Position numbers and translations under genes: made by a program. The notes under the pieces are model-generated. The model was not told the DNA's origin. It made no database searches and saw nothing but the letters and a program-made list of their open reading frames with translations. A stretch of DNA of 64,000 nucleotides from Lachnospiraceae bacterium NC2008 (lineage in GTDB: Bacteria > Bacillota > Clostridia > Lachnospirales > Lachnospiraceae), in assembly GCA_000687675.1 (NCBI GenBank), contig JHWS01000005.1:186001-250000 (forward strand), given 5' to 3'. Shown in pieces: positions 63,442 through 64,000 of the stretch. Every line of letters begins with the position of its first letter. The first letter of the stretch is position 1.

Positions 63442-64000
63442 ATGAAGAACATTGGTGATATTAAACCATTTGAAAAGAAACTATATCTTAGCTCTCCAAC
63501 TATGCACGGAGAAGAACTTAAATATATGACAGAGGCATATGAGACTAACTGGATGAGTACAGTTGGTGCCAATATCAATACTCTTGAAGAAGAAGTGGCT
63601 GCCTATGTTGGTGTTAAATACGCAGTTGCTCTTTCATGCGGAACAGCAGCTCTTCACCTTGCAACCAAGCTTGCTGGAGAAAAGTTATATGGCCAGGCCA
63701 GACCAGAGGTAGGAACACTTCAGGGGCATAAGGTATTCGCAACAGATATGACCTTTGATGCAACTATTAATCCTATAGCTTATGAAAATGGTGAGGCTGT
63801 CTTTATTGATACAGAAGCTGACACATGGAATATGAATCCAGATGCACTTGAAAAGGCATTTGACATGTATCCTGATGTAAAGCTTGTTGTAGTAGCTCAT
63901 CTTTATGGTACTCCAGCAAAGATGGATAAGATAAAGAAGATATGCGATGCTCATGGAGCACTTATTATAGAAGATGCAGCAGAAAGCCTTGGCGCTGAGT
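63442..64000 (+). CDS. DegT/DnrJ/EryC1-family sugar aminotransferase, N-terminal part (partial)
   Basis: The first 186 codons of a gene that leaves the window. It is a PLP aminotransferase of the DegT/DnrJ/EryC1/StrS family: YLSSPTMHGEELKYMTEAYE, LEEEVAAYVGVKYAVALSCG, TAALHLA, DMTFDATINPI, and IIEDAAESLGAE where the cofactor-contacting Asp lies. The PLP lysine is outside the window. The closest match by eye is bacillosamine-type (PglE-like) transaminases of surface glycan synthesis. A GAAGCGAGA-type weak site precedes ATG 63442. Confidence 0.88.
   Translation, partial: MKNIGDIKPFEKKLYLSSPTMHGEELKYMTEAYETNWMSTVGANINTLEEEVAAYVGVKYAVALSCGTAALHLATKLAGEKLYGQARPEVGTLQGHKVFATDMTFDATINPIAYENGEAVFIDTEADTWNMNPDALEKAFDMYPDVKLVVVAHLYGTPAKMDKIKKICDAHGALIIEDAAESLGAE

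Overview
The window looks like the chromosome of a low-GC anaerobic Firmicute of the family Lachnospiraceae (Butyrivibrio/Pseudobutyrivibrio-like). The grounds are AGGAGG-type ribosome sites, A/T-ending codons, a type III glutamine synthetase, an Amt-PII fusion, DapL-type lysine synthesis, a DUF4250 protein and a CptIN/ToxIN-like system. The genus is an inference from gene content. No rRNA, tRNA or CRISPR array was seen.

Region 1 (1-23 kb) is a nitrogen and amino-acid block, mostly on the + strand. It holds the end of glutamine synthetase III, an Amt-PII fusion, a sulfur operon (cystathionine gamma-synthase/lyase type enzyme, hydrolase, cysK), asnB, pyrG-gltB-gltD, gdhA, glnA with an ANTAR antiterminator gene, dapF-dapL and guaA. 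Five genes or operons (amt, asnB, pyrG-gltBD, gdhA, glnA) carry a strong hairpin, four of them with a U-tract, in the leader just before the gene. The 5' arm of each overlaps a small AAAGGN hexaloop flanked by complementary bases. With the ANTAR gene beside glnA, this suggests an antitermination regulon. The sulfur operon has a different control: a strong promoter, an operator-like palindrome and a 37-residue leader peptide packed with Cys and Met codons.

Region 2 (23-42 kb) is an accessory island with more A/T-rich genes. A 147-bp cloverleaf-like palindrome is followed by an apparently uncharacterised three-gene operon: a helical protein, a Ycf46/FtsH-like AAA+ ATPase, and a PD-(D/E)XK-like nuclease with a glycine-rich, membrane-prone C-terminus. 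Then come a WYL regulator, a self-regulated XRE repressor, a type III toxin-antitoxin locus (41-nt RNA repeats plus ToxN/AbiQ), an orphan Phd antitoxin, a lipoprotein, an iteron-controlled XRE/Bro-N pair, a RhuM-Fic protein, VanZ, a broken Rpn element, chromate transporter halves and several hypotheticals. It looks like a defence and toxin island with decayed mobile DNA.

Region 3 (42-64 kb) returns to core-like genes with unusual fusions. These include a YunG-PAS-GGDEF-EAL protein, a second cysK with a hairpin-rich leader, an Lsa-like ABC-F gene with a short leader peptide and terminator/antiterminator, an AraC regulator, a cupin protein, a MATE pump, DUF6323/DUF6179-like proteins, a YlmH-like S4 protein and gpmI. 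They also include a TetM-like translational GTPase fused to a Rae1/YacP-like NYN ribonuclease, a NUDIX-PgeF fusion, an HPt/receiver pair, and the start of a sugar aminotransferase cut by the window edge.
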